Origin: Nocardia caishijiensis NBRC 108228
Lineage (GTDB): Bacteria > Actinomycetota > Actinomycetes > Mycobacteriales > Mycobacteriaceae
Assembly (NCBI RefSeq): GCF_001612825.1
Contig: NZ_BDBE01000045.1
Span: 1 to 48,591 of the forward strand
Reading direction: 5' to 3'
Length of the DNA stretch: 48,591 nucleotides
The number at the start of each line of letters is the position of its first letter. Position 1 is the first letter of the stretch. The notes beneath the pieces were generated by a model that worked only from the letters and a program-made list of their open reading frames with translations, ran no database searches and was not told the origin of the DNA. A program made the translations under genes and the position numbers. Of the stretch, positions 23,665-31,623 are shown in pieces.

Positions 23665-24416
23665 CCGACAACTGGGAACTCACCCAGTTCGAATTCTGGG
23701 TCGCCTGGGAAACTCTCGGCCGCGACCGGATGCCGTGGCCGCTGACCTTCACCACCGGCGTGGAAACCCAGGCCGAGTTCGACCGGGAGTGCCGGGTCGC
23801 CGCCGACTCCCTCATCGCCAAGATCGGCGACGACGAGTCGCTCTACCACGCCCTGCACGCGCTGGCGCATCCGGAAGTCCGGGTCGAATTGTTCGGTCAC
23901 CGTTTCGACGGCCGCACCCGCATGATCCGGGCCTGCGCGACAACCGAATCCACCAACGGGACGGTCGCGGCCCAACTCCCCGGCCCCGAATACGGCCAGG
24001 GCGGCAACATCCTCATCTACCTGCGATCCGCCCGCACCGTCACCCAGCGGCTGGTCGCGATCCTGCCGACGGTTCCCCCGGGCTCGTCCCCCGGCTTCGA
24101 TCTGCACCGCGACGAATTCACCACCACCCCCGACCCTTACGCGCGCCGCCGCACCCCCTCCGAACACGCCCTCGCCTTCCTGAAACGCCCGTTCCGCACC
24201 TACGCCGAATTCCGTGTGGACACCGGACCGGCACTGGACGGCTGGCAGGAGGGCGGCACCACGCTCCAGGTCATCGACTATGTCGAGGACGGCCGCTACC
24301 TCCTCCGAGACGCCGACCGCGTCTCGGCCCACCCGCTCACCTCCGACCACCTGAACAACGAACTACAGGACCTCGTCACTCGCGCGACCGCGAATCAACG
24401 CCAGTCAGCGTGGTAG
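23661..24416 (+). CDS. ESX secretion-associated chaperone EspG family
   Basis: A 251-residue protein of the EspG family, the cytosolic chaperones that bind the tip of PE-PPE heterodimers and deliver them to the ESX membrane complex. The N terminus WELTQFEFWVAWETLGRDRMPWPL and the strand pair VELFGHRFDGRTRMIRACATTE are typical, as is the C-terminal VIDYVEDGRYLL. Its start overlaps the PPE-like gene stop by four bases. No EccB, EccC, EccD, EccE or MycP gene lies in the window, so it must serve a secretion apparatus encoded elsewhere. It ends 10 bp from the convergent SDR gene. Confidence 0.83.
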   Translation: MTDNWELTQFEFWVAWETLGRDRMPWPLTFTTGVETQAEFDRECRVAADSLIAKIGDDESLYHALHALAHPEVRVELFGHRFDGRTRMIRACATTESTNGTVAAQLPGPEYGQGGNILIYLRSARTVTQRLVAILPTVPPGSSPGFDLHRDEFTTTPDPYARRRTPSEHALAFLKRPFRTYAEFRVDTGPALDGWQEGGTTLQVIDYVEDGRYLLRDADRVSAHPLTSDHLNNELQDLVTRATANQRQSAW

Positions 24417-24426
24417 GCAGTCACTT

Positions 24427-25176
24427 TCACTGCGCGGTGTAACCACCGTCCACCAGGTGGTAGCTACCGGTGATGAAGCCGGCGGCGTCGCTGGCCAGGA
24501 ACAGGACCAGGTTGGCGACCTCTTCCGGGGTGCCGAGGCGGCCGATCGGGTGCTTGTCTTCCAGGAATTTCGTGGTCTCGGGGTCGTCGGCCAGAAGTGG
24601 GGTGCGGATGTAGCCGGGACCGACGGCGTTCACACGGACGTTGCGCCGGGCGTATTCGAGCGCACCGTTCTTCGTCAGACCGAGCAGGGCGTGTTTGGCG
24701 GTGACATATCCCGCGTATTCCGGGTTTCCGACACTGGCCAGGATCGAGGCCATGTTCACGATCGCCCCGCCGCCGTTGGCCGCGAGCACCGGCAGTTGCT
24801 CGCGCATCCCGTAGAACACCGAGTCCAGATTCACCGCCATCACCTTGCGCCACCCCTCGATCGAATAGTCACCGATCGCGTTGCGCTCCCCCGTGATCCC
24901 CGCGTTGTTCACCGCGATCCCCAGGGGCAACATCTCCTGCGCCGCCGCCACACTCCTGGCCACATCCCCCGGGTCGGCCGCGTCTCCCGCCACGGCGACG
25001 GCCGTCCCCCCGTTGACCACGATCTCGTCGGCGACCTCCCGCGCCGCTCCCTCGTTCAGATCGAACACCACCACCGACGCCCCGTTCCCCGCCAGCCCGA
25101 GCGCCACCGCCCGCCCGATCCCCGACCCCGCCCCACTCACCACAGCCGACCGGTTCCCCACCTCGTACACAGCCAT
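24427..25176 (-). CDS. Short-chain dehydrogenase/reductase (3-oxoacyl-ACP reductase-like)
   Basis: A 249-residue classical SDR. The cofactor motif GAGSGIG follows MAVYEVGNRSAVVS; VFDLNEG with an Asp at the end of the second strand suggests NAD preference. NNAG is present, and the catalytic pair is Tyr157 and Lys161 (YVTAK). The ending ITGSYHLVDGGYTAQ is standard for the FabG-like group. The substrate cannot be named. It appears monocistronic; the gene behind it ends about 100 bp upstream. Confidence 0.88.
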   Translation of the reverse strand: MAVYEVGNRSAVVSGAGSGIGRAVALGLAGNGASVVVFDLNEGAAREVADEIVVNGGTAVAVAGDAADPGDVARSVAAAQEMLPLGIAVNNAGITGERNAIGDYSIEGWRKVMAVNLDSVFYGMREQLPVLAANGGGAIVNMASILASVGNPEYAGYVTAKHALLGLTKNGALEYARRNVRVNAVGPGYIRTPLLADDPETTKFLEDKHPIGRLGTPEEVANLVLFLASDAAGFITGSYHLVDGGYTAQ

Positions 25177-25283
25177 GCCGATCCTCCATCCCGTCGCTAC
25201 CGCACCGATGAATCAGGACGAACTCACCCTGTCACAGTAGACAGCGAATCGCCCCGGCGGCAGCGCGCACCTAACCGGCGCGG

Positions 25284-25673
25284 TCAGAGCAGTCGAAGTA
25301 GTTCCGAGACCTCCGCGGGCGTCGCCTCGGCATCGTTTCGCTGAGCGCGCTCGGCGACAGCTCGGAGCCGCCGTCGCTGGGAAGGGTCGAGATCGGGACC
25401 GGCTTTCCGCAAGACGTTCACCAACAGGTCGCCGGGATACATGTCCCCCGATGCCAGCGGATTCCGTTCGAGCTCCTCGAGAACCCGGGTGAGAATGACA
25501 GGAAGACCGACACGCTGCCCGACCAGAAGTCGCAAATCCTCGACCTCGAGCTCGGAGATCGGCGCACACCGCAGCTCGCTCACCCGTCGCATCAGTCGTG
25601 TGGCATCGCGATCCGGCGGGGGCCAGATTCCCTCCACCTGCTCGATGGTGCGTCGGATTTCTTTACCTCCCAC
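25284..25673 (-). CDS. CdiI_2-type contact-dependent-inhibition immunity protein (orphan)
   Basis: The 129-residue product matches the pattern I know for the CdiI_2 immunity family: RTIEQVEGIWPPPDRDATRLMRRV, then VEDLRLLVGQRVGLPVILTRVL and NPLASGDMYPGDLLVNVLR. These small helical proteins neutralise toxin domains of polymorphic or contact-dependent inhibition systems. No toxin-like gene lies nearby; the next gene upstream is tRNA-Thr. The start is uncertain: GTG 25673 is chosen, TTG 25700 is also open, and a GGAGGT lies inside the first codons, hinting at a start a few residues later. Confidence 0.65.
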   Translation of the reverse strand: MGGKEIRRTIEQVEGIWPPPDRDATRLMRRVSELRCAPISELEVEDLRLLVGQRVGLPVILTRVLEELERNPLASGDMYPGDLLVNVLRKAGPDLDPSQRRRLRAVAERAQRNDAEATPAEVSELLRLL

Positions 25674-25739
25674 AGACCGAGCACAGGGTCGGCCTCGCAA
25701 GACGAAGCCCTGACCCGAACTTCGGGCCAGGGCGGGAAG

Positions 25740-25811
25740 AGCCCCCTGTCAGGATTGAACTGACGACCTTCGCTTTACAAGAGCGGTGCTCTACCACTGA
25801 GCTAAGGAGGC
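25740..25811 (-). tRNA. tRNA-Thr(UGU)
   Basis: The minus strand folds as a tRNA: acceptor GCCTCCT with AGGGGGC (one T-G wobble), D arm GCTC/GAGC, anticodon loop CTTGTAA giving anticodon TGT, T arm GTCAG-TTCAATC-CTGAC and discriminator T. The first pair of the anticodon stem is a C-A mismatch (C27, A43). CCA is not encoded. It lies between the orphan immunity gene and the MbtH gene. Confidence 0.93.
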
Positions 25812-25860
25812 GGGTACTGATGAGCCCCGGAGGGCAGCGACCATCATAGCTGGGCGCGTG

Positions 25861-25894
25861 CGCCGCGTGACACCGAGTTCGGTGTCACGCGGCG
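25861..25894 (-). terminator. Strong hairpin downstream of the MbtH gene
   Basis: CGCCGCGTGACACCGA (25861-25876) and its exact complement at 25879-25894 form a 14-16 bp stem. It lies about 45 bp beyond the MbtH stop and 50 bp before tRNA-Thr. There is no U-run, as is common for actinobacterial terminators. Confidence 0.7.
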
Positions 25895-25938
25895 GCGCTC
25901 AGCGAGTGAGTCCCGGCGCAGTATCGAAAAGGTACCGG

Positions 25939-26175
25939 TCAGGACTGGGCGCGTGCCGCATCGTCGGCGGCCATGGCGTCACGCAGACTCTTGGGACGCA
26001 TGTCGGTCCAGTTCTTCTCGACATACTCGACGCACGCGGCCCGGCTTTCTTCGCCGAACACGACGCGCCAACCCGCCGGGACCTCCGCGAACGCGGGCCA
26101 CAGGGAGTGCTGCTCTTCATCGTTGACCAGAACGAAGAAGCGGCCGTCCTCGTCGTCGAAGGGGTTGGTGCTCAT
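25939..26175 (-). CDS. MbtH-family protein (orphan)
   Basis: A 78-residue MbtH-like protein, a small partner that activates and stabilises adenylation domains of nonribosomal peptide synthetases. The family signature is complete: NPFDDEDGRFFVLVNDEEQHSLWP, VPAGW, GEESRAACVEYVEKNWTDMRPKSL, with the three conserved Trp residues. ATG 26175 follows GAGGTGA. No NRPS gene is in the window, so it is a stand-alone copy that may serve synthetases encoded elsewhere. It is followed by the hairpin at 25861-25894 and is probably monocistronic. Confidence 0.95.
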   Translation of the reverse strand: MSTNPFDDEDGRFFVLVNDEEQHSLWPAFAEVPAGWRVVFGEESRAACVEYVEKNWTDMRPKSLRDAMAADDAARAQS

Positions 26176-26280
26176 TTCACCTCACTGGATACTGGCGCTG
26201 TGTACGGGATCGCTGAGGCCTTCGAGCCCCGAGCGTTATGTCGACCCTAGCAAGGGATACGTTACGCGTAGGCGGTTACC

Positions 26281-27114
26281 TCAGCTCGCGAAGAAATCGA
26301 GCAGGATCTTGTTCACGGCCTCGGGCCGCTCGAGGTAGCCGAAGTGACCCGCGTCGGGGATCTCCTGGTACCGGGCGCCGGGGATGGCCTCGGCGACCTC
26401 GCGCGACAGGTACGGCGGGATCATCCGGTCGTCGGCGAAACCGATCGCCAGGCAGGGCACGGTGATCGCGCGGTAGGCGGCGAGGCGGTCGAAGTCGTGG
26501 TCCATGGCGCGCTGGGCGCGGATTCCGGCGGTGGCCGGTCCGCCGGTGAATTCGAACAGGTCGAGCCAGTCGCGGGCGGCGTTGCGGTCGGCCATGGTCG
26601 CCGGGGACAGGTTCATCACCGCGGTGACGGCCGCCTCGAACTTGGCGGGCAGTCGCACGCCCGCGGTGTCGAGGTCCTGCTCACCGGCGGAGAGGGTCTT
26701 CTGGAACTGGTCGAGGCGACCGTGACCGGCCATGAACACGGCCTTGCGCACCAGATCGGGGCGGGCCAGCGCCAATTCCTGAGCCACCCGCGCACCCATC
26801 GACGTGCCCGCGACCAGCGCCGGGCCCTCGTCGAGGAGTTCGATCAGCGCGGCGGTGTCGGCGACCAGTTCCTCGATGCGCATACCGCCCTCGGCCTCGT
26901 GGGACGGCGCGATGCCCCGGTTGTCGAAGGTGCACACGCGGTATCCGGCCGCGATCAGCGCGGGCACCTGGTGCAGTTCCCAGACCCGTCCGGGCGAACC
27001 GGTCCCCATGATCAACACCACCAGCGGACCGCCGCCCTTGACGTCGGTGCCCTTGGTACGGTCGCCCTTGACCTGATAATTCAGTGCGATGCCGTTCACC
27101 GTGGCCAGTGGCAT
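26281..27114 (-). CDS. Alpha/beta-fold hydrolase
   Basis: A 277-residue single-domain alpha/beta hydrolase. The oxyanion strand is LVVLIMGTGSPG, the nucleophile elbow is VAGTSMGARVAQELA (Ser), the acid lies after the cap in ADDRMIP, and the His is in DAGHFGYLERPE. The cap is small. Possible roles include ester or lactone hydrolysis; nothing fixes the substrate. The start MPLATVNGIALNY at ATG 27114 agrees with the family better than the open extension to 27147. Confidence 0.85.
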   Translation of the reverse strand: MPLATVNGIALNYQVKGDRTKGTDVKGGGPLVVLIMGTGSPGRVWELHQVPALIAAGYRVCTFDNRGIAPSHEAEGGMRIEELVADTAALIELLDEGPALVAGTSMGARVAQELALARPDLVRKAVFMAGHGRLDQFQKTLSAGEQDLDTAGVRLPAKFEAAVTAVMNLSPATMADRNAARDWLDLFEFTGGPATAGIRAQRAMDHDFDRLAAYRAITVPCLAIGFADDRMIPPYLSREVAEAIPGARYQEIPDAGHFGYLERPEAVNKILLDFFAS

Positions 27115-27221
27115 GGGGGAAACCTTTCGGTCGGGTTGACGAACCAATCCACGGTAACCGGCGCCCGATACTATTGACTACTCGCACGAAGAGCGTTGGA
27201 AAACCGGGAGGACGAACCACT

Positions 27222-27380
27222 ATGGCCGCGAAGAGCACCGCCAACGACATCGCCGACGACGAGCTCGAGCCGCTGGCCGACGAGACCGCTCGGCAGGCAC
27301 AGCGCGTGGTCGCGGCATATGCCGAGGACGCCGACGAGTGCCGCATGCTGCTGTCGATGCTCGGCATCGGCCCCAGCTGA
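27222..27380 (+). CDS. Small conserved protein upstream of otsA
   Basis: A 52-residue acidic helical protein (start MAAKSTANDIADDELEPLADETARQ, end MLLSMLGIGPS). GGGAGG lies about 10 bases before ATG 27222. From memory a similar small gene precedes otsA in mycobacteria, which supports it as a real gene. Function unknown. The gap to otsA is 54 bp, so the two are probably co-transcribed. Confidence 0.7.
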   Translation: MAAKSTANDIADDELEPLADETARQAQRVVAAYAEDADECRMLLSMLGIGPS

Positions 27381-27434
27381 CGAACGCGTCACTACAACCT
27401 CAAAACGGCACCCTGCGACGCAAAGGATGCGTGA

Positions 27435-28970
27435 ATGGACCAGATGATCGATGAACAGTCCAGCGACCGTCCGTCCGAGGAATCCGTGGCACCTTCGGGT
27501 GCGGGGTCGGGATTCGTCGTCGTCGCCAACCGGCTCCCGGTCGACCTCGAGAAACTGCCCGACGGCACCACCCGGTGGAAGCGCAGCCCCGGCGGCCTGG
27601 TGACCGCGCTGGAACCGGTGTTGCGCAGCAACAAGGGTGCCTGGGTGGGCTGGGCGGGCGTTCCCGATGTGGACGTCGAGCCCATCATCGAGGACGGGCT
27701 GGAGCTGTATCCGGTGCCGTTGTCGTCGCAGGAGGTGGAGGACTACTACGAGGGGTTCTCCAACGGCACCCTGTGGCCGCTCTACCACGACGTGATCGTG
27801 CGGCCCGTGTACGACCGGGCCTGGTGGGCCGCCTACGTGGAGGTCAACCGGCGCTTCGCCGAGGAGACCGCGAAGGTGGCCGCCGAGGGCGCGACGGTCT
27901 GGGTACAGGACTACCAGCTGCAGCTGGTGCCGAAGATGCTGCGCATGCTGCGCCCGGATCTGACGATCGGGTTCTTCCTGCACATCCCGTTCCCGCCGGT
28001 CGAGCTGTTCATGCAGATGCCGTGGCGCACCGAGATCGTCGAGGGCCTGCTCGGCGCCGACCTGATCGGTTTCCACCTACCCGGCGGCGCGCAGAACTTC
28101 CTGTACCTGGCCCGCAGGCTGGCCGGTCAGCCCACCTCGCGCGGCACCATCGGCGTGCGGTCGAAGCTGGGTGTCGTCCAGGTCGGTTTCCGCACGGTGC
28201 GCGTCGGCGCGTTTCCGATCTCGATCGATTCCGCCGAACTCGACGAGCATTCCCGTCGCCGATCGGTGCGTGAGCGCGCGGCCAAGATCCGCGCCGAACT
28301 TGGCAACCCGAAGAACATCATGCTCGGCGTCGACCGCCTCGACTACACCAAGGGCATCGACATCCGTCTCAATGCCCTCCAGGAGCTCCTGGAGGAAGGC
28401 CGCGTCGACCCCGCCGAGACGGTCATGGTCCAGCTGGCGACGCCCTCGCGTGAGCGCGTGCAGAGCTACATCAAAATGCGCGGCGACATCGAACGTCAGG
28501 TGGGTCGGATCAACGGCGAATTCGCCCGCGTCGGCTATCCGGTGGTGCACTATCTGCACCGCCCGATCCCGCGCGACGAACTGATCGCCTTCTTCGTGGC
28601 CGCCGACGCCATGCTCGTCACGCCGCTGCGCGACGGCATGAACCTGGTCGCCAAGGAGTACGTGGCCTGCCACAGCGACCTCAACGGCGCGCTGGTCCTC
28701 AGCGAATTCACCGGTGCCGCAGCCGAATTGCGTCAGTCCTACCTGTGCAACCCGCACGACCTGGACAGTGTGAAGGACGCGATCGTCGGCGCCCTCGACG
28801 ACGACCGCGACACCAAACGCCGCCGCATGCGCTCCATGCGCCGCCAGGTCCTCACCCACGACGTGGACCGCTGGGCCCGCGCGTTCCTCGACGCGCTCTC
28901 CCAGGGCAATGTCGCCGGCTCCGCACTGCTCAGCGAAGACGACGACAACTACCCCGACACCAGTCGATAG
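27435..28970 (+). CDS. otsA: Trehalose-6-phosphate synthase
   Basis: A 511-residue GT20 glycosyltransferase that makes trehalose-6-phosphate from a nucleotide-activated glucose and glucose-6-phosphate; trehalose feeds mycolate transfer and stress protection. Marks in order: VVVANRLPVDLE, KRSPGGLVTALEPV, WVGWAG, VWVQDYQLQLVPKMLR, GFFLHIPFP, GFHLPGGAQNFL, GVDRLDYTKGI, and near the end TPLRDGMNLVAKEYVAC. Start ATG 27435 with MDQMIDEQSS. The stop is three bases from the convergent Mce-associated gene, so no terminator fits between them. Confidence 0.96.
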   Translation: MDQMIDEQSSDRPSEESVAPSGAGSGFVVVANRLPVDLEKLPDGTTRWKRSPGGLVTALEPVLRSNKGAWVGWAGVPDVDVEPIIEDGLELYPVPLSSQEVEDYYEGFSNGTLWPLYHDVIVRPVYDRAWWAAYVEVNRRFAEETAKVAAEGATVWVQDYQLQLVPKMLRMLRPDLTIGFFLHIPFPPVELFMQMPWRTEIVEGLLGADLIGFHLPGGAQNFLYLARRLAGQPTSRGTIGVRSKLGVVQVGFRTVRVGAFPISIDSAELDEHSRRRSVRERAAKIRAELGNPKNIMLGVDRLDYTKGIDIRLNALQELLEEGRVDPAETVMVQLATPSRERVQSYIKMRGDIERQVGRINGEFARVGYPVVHYLHRPIPRDELIAFFVAADAMLVTPLRDGMNLVAKEYVACHSDLNGALVLSEFTGAAAELRQSYLCNPHDLDSVKDAIVGALDDDRDTKRRRMRSMRRQVLTHDVDRWARAFLDALSQGNVAGSALLSEDDDNYPDTSR

Positions 28971-28973
28971 GAC

Positions 28974-29462
28974 TCAGACCGGCGTGACCTGGGAAACCAG
29001 CCAGCGATCGCCGGTCTTGTCCAGCGCGACCCGGACCCGGCTGCCCGAGGCGGTGCCCTGCGGGGTGTCCTTGCTGGTGGTCACCTGATTCAGGTACAGC
29101 AGCACCACGGCATGCTCCGGTTCGGCGGAGATCACACCTTCGGCCTGGGTGGTCGCCTTGACGGTGAGCTGCTTCTCCTTGGCGCCGGGCGCGATGGCTT
29201 CCTCGATGAGCCGCAGGTAGTCGTTGCGGAAGGACTCGCTGAGACCGTCGGCCGCCTTGGGGAGTTCGGTGTCGACGGTGGCGGCTTCGTAGCTGAACAT
29301 CGCGCTCACGGTCCGGCTGGCCGTGCTCATCGCGTCGCTGCGGGCCTGTTCGGTGCGGTCGTGTTGCCACATCTGGTAGCTGCTGATGCCGAGGACGGCG
29401 GCGGCGAGCAGCCCGAAGACCGCGAGGATGCCGCAGAAGATCTGGGCGCTGGTGCGGCTCAT
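28974..29462 (-). CDS. Mce-associated membrane protein
   Basis: A 162-residue protein with one N-terminal membrane helix (FCGILAVFGLLAAAVLGISSY) and a nuclear-transport-factor-2-like extracytoplasmic domain typical of Mam proteins: RTVSAMFSYEAATVDTELPKA, then HAVVLLYLNQVTT and DRWLVSQVTPV. It is the last gene of the mce operon and overlaps the preceding Mam gene by ATGA. Mam proteins are thought to stabilise the Mce transport complex. It matches in position the second gene after mce4F in mycobacteria. Confidence 0.9.
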   Translation of the reverse strand: MSRTSAQIFCGILAVFGLLAAAVLGISSYQMWQHDRTEQARSDAMSTASRTVSAMFSYEAATVDTELPKAADGLSESFRNDYLRLIEEAIAPGAKEKQLTVKATTQAEGVISAEPEHAVVLLYLNQVTTSKDTPQGTASGSRVRVALDKTGDRWLVSQVTPV

Positions 29463-30223
29463 CCGACGAACTCCACTTTCGACACGGTCATGCCCGACTC
29501 ACCGTTGGACACGGTGATCCGGAATCGGTACTGGCGCGCCTGGGGTTCGCGGGAACCGTTGTTGCTCACGGTCTGCTTGGCGGCCACGAGCACCTGCGCG
29601 GATTCGAAGTCGGCCGAGACGATGGCCGACTCGACGACGGTGCCGTTGGAGACGACGTTGGCCTGCTTGACGACGTCCATGAACGGGTCGACCCGGCCGT
29701 CGAATTCGGACTTGAAGTCACCCGAGGCGACGGCCAGGATGCGGTCGATGTCTTCCTTGGCCGATTCGGCGCGGATGGTCGTCAGGTTCAGCACGGCCTG
29801 ACGGGCGGTGTCGGTGTACTGGGCGCGCAGGTCCTCTTCGGCGTCGGTCATGAACGCGGCGACGGCGGAGACTCCGGCACCGACCATCAGCGCGAGCACC
29901 AGAACGGCCGCCGCCACCACCGCGAGGACGCGCCGCACGCGCGCCTTCTTCTCCGGGTCGCGGACGATCTGGACGGTCGCGTCGGCGATCGGCGTGGGCG
30001 GGTCTCCGACGGGTTTGTTCAGTTTCACGGTCGGGGCAGCCGAATCGACGGCGGCCTCGTCCTTCTTCGCCGCCGGTGCGGCAGGCTCCGCGGCAACCAT
30101 GTCGAACTTCACCGTCACGGCGGCGGGCCCGGTCGCGTCCGTCGCGGCCGCCGTCTCCTCGACCGGCGGTCCGGCCGAGCGGGCGGCCCGCCGCCGGGGG
30201 CGGCGGTTGTCGTTGTCGTTCAT
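29459..30223 (-). CDS. Mce-associated membrane protein with disordered N-terminal tail
   Basis: A 254-residue protein. Residues 1-95 are disordered and rich in Ala, Pro and basic residues (RRPRRRAARS). A membrane helix follows (VLAVVAAAVLVLALMVGAGV), and then a Mam domain with LRAQYTDTARQAVLNLTTI, FDGRVDPFMDVVKQANV and VLVAAKQTVSN. Its start overlaps mce4F by four bases and its stop overlaps the next Mam gene. It probably assembles with the Mce proteins at the outer face of the membrane. Confidence 0.9.
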   Translation of the reverse strand: MNDNDNRRPRRRAARSAGPPVEETAAATDATGPAAVTVKFDMVAAEPAAPAAKKDEAAVDSAAPTVKLNKPVGDPPTPIADATVQIVRDPEKKARVRRVLAVVAAAVLVLALMVGAGVSAVAAFMTDAEEDLRAQYTDTARQAVLNLTTIRAESAKEDIDRILAVASGDFKSEFDGRVDPFMDVVKQANVVSNGTVVESAIVSADFESAQVLVAAKQTVSNNGSREPQARQYRFRITVSNGESGMTVSKVEFVG

Positions 30224-31623
30224 CGTTGCTGCTCCTCCAACATCGCCTGCCAGCTGGCCGGAACGGTGCCCGAGCCGTCGGTGGCGACATCACCTTGGCG
30301 GTAGGTGCGTCCGTCGGTTCCGAGGTACGTACCCGTCGACGGATCATAGGGGCGCGCTGCGGCGGGCGTCACAGTTCCCGTCGATGCGCCTGCCGGGGCC
30401 GAGGCCGGAGCGACCGGCTCGACCTCACCGAACGGCGGGTTGTTGCCCTGCGGCACGTACCCGGTCCGGCACAGTTCGGGCGTGGGTGCGCGACGCCCGG
30501 GGAACTCCATGCACGGCGTGTTGCGGATGCCGCGCACGGCGATCTCCGAGTCCTGCGGCACCTTGCAGTACAGCCCGGGCGGGGTGTCGATCTGTGTGAG
30601 GTCGCTCGGCTCGCGCCACTGCTCCGAGGGCAGGAAGCCGGTGGTGCAGGCGGGCGGGTCGTGCACCGCGGTCATGAAGTCGACCATCAGGCCGTACTTC
30701 GTCGGTCCACGGATGCCGGTTCGCAGCGCCGCGATCAGCGGCGGGAAGACCACCATGAGCTGTTCCACACTCGCGTTGTACGTCACGCCAACCTGCCCGA
30801 GGCTCACCAGATTGGCGGCGAGCAACGGCAGCGTGGGTCGCAGGTCCTGGAACTGCTTGTTCACCGTCTCCATCGCCGAGGGGCTGTTGTTCAACAGGTT
30901 GCGCAGGGTGGGATCGTGCTCGCGCAGCTGATCGGTGACGGTGGCCAGATCCGCTGTCCAGGAACGGATGTCGTCGGCGGATCGGGTCTGGGTGTCGAGC
31001 AGCGGACCGATCTGGTCGAGCAGCTTCTTGGTGGGTTCGATATCGGTCTCGGCCTGCTGCACCAGCAGCGCCGCCGAATCGATGAAACGTTGCAGGTCGG
31101 GTCCGGCACCGTTGAACGCGAGGAACGCCTCGTCGATCACCTGACGCAGACGGGTGTCGGCGACCGTGGCCAGCAACTTGTCGGCCTGGTCGAGCATCGC
31201 GCCGACATCCTGGGGCAGGTGCGTGCGCTGCTCGGGGATCACCGAGCCGTCGCGCAGATGTCCGTCGGCCGGTTGCTCGCTCGGCACCAGATCGACGTAC
31301 TGCTCGCCGATGGCCGAGACACTGCGCACCCAGGCGCTCGAATCGGCGGGCACCTGGTAATCGCTGTCGATCGACAGCTCGGCTTCGACTCCGGCCGTCG
31401 TCAGGCGAACCGCCTCGACCTTGCCGATGTTCTGGCCACGGTAGGACACATTGGCGGTGGGATAGAGCCCGCCGGTGGCGGCCAGTCGCACCGTAACCGC
31501 GTACCGGCCGATCCCGAACATCGCGGGCACCTGCAGGTAGGTGCCGCCCATCACGACGAGACCGACCACGGTGAGCACCGCGAAGATCGCGAGCTGGGCT
31601 CGCACGAACCGGGTGAGTTTCAT
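30220..31623 (-). CDS. mce4F: Mce-family protein, F position
   Basis: A 467-residue Mce protein: N-terminal membrane helix (LAIFAVLTVVGLVVMGGTYL), MCE domain at about residues 38-118 (YAVTVRLAATGGLYPTANVSYRG, GQNIGKVEAVRL), a long helical needle region and a Pro-rich C-terminal tail. Mce subunits form a hetero-oligomeric tube that carries lipid across the envelope. Position after the lipoprotein gene mce4E and four-base overlaps at both ends identify the F subunit. The tail has paired Cys residues (CTGFL, YCKVP, CMEFPG, CRTGY), probably disulphide-bonded. Confidence 0.92.
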   Translation of the reverse strand: MKLTRFVRAQLAIFAVLTVVGLVVMGGTYLQVPAMFGIGRYAVTVRLAATGGLYPTANVSYRGQNIGKVEAVRLTTAGVEAELSIDSDYQVPADSSAWVRSVSAIGEQYVDLVPSEQPADGHLRDGSVIPEQRTHLPQDVGAMLDQADKLLATVADTRLRQVIDEAFLAFNGAGPDLQRFIDSAALLVQQAETDIEPTKKLLDQIGPLLDTQTRSADDIRSWTADLATVTDQLREHDPTLRNLLNNSPSAMETVNKQFQDLRPTLPLLAANLVSLGQVGVTYNASVEQLMVVFPPLIAALRTGIRGPTKYGLMVDFMTAVHDPPACTTGFLPSEQWREPSDLTQIDTPPGLYCKVPQDSEIAVRGIRNTPCMEFPGRRAPTPELCRTGYVPQGNNPPFGEVEPVAPASAPAGASTGTVTPAAARPYDPSTGTYLGTDGRTYRQGDVATDGSGTVPASWQAMLEEQQR

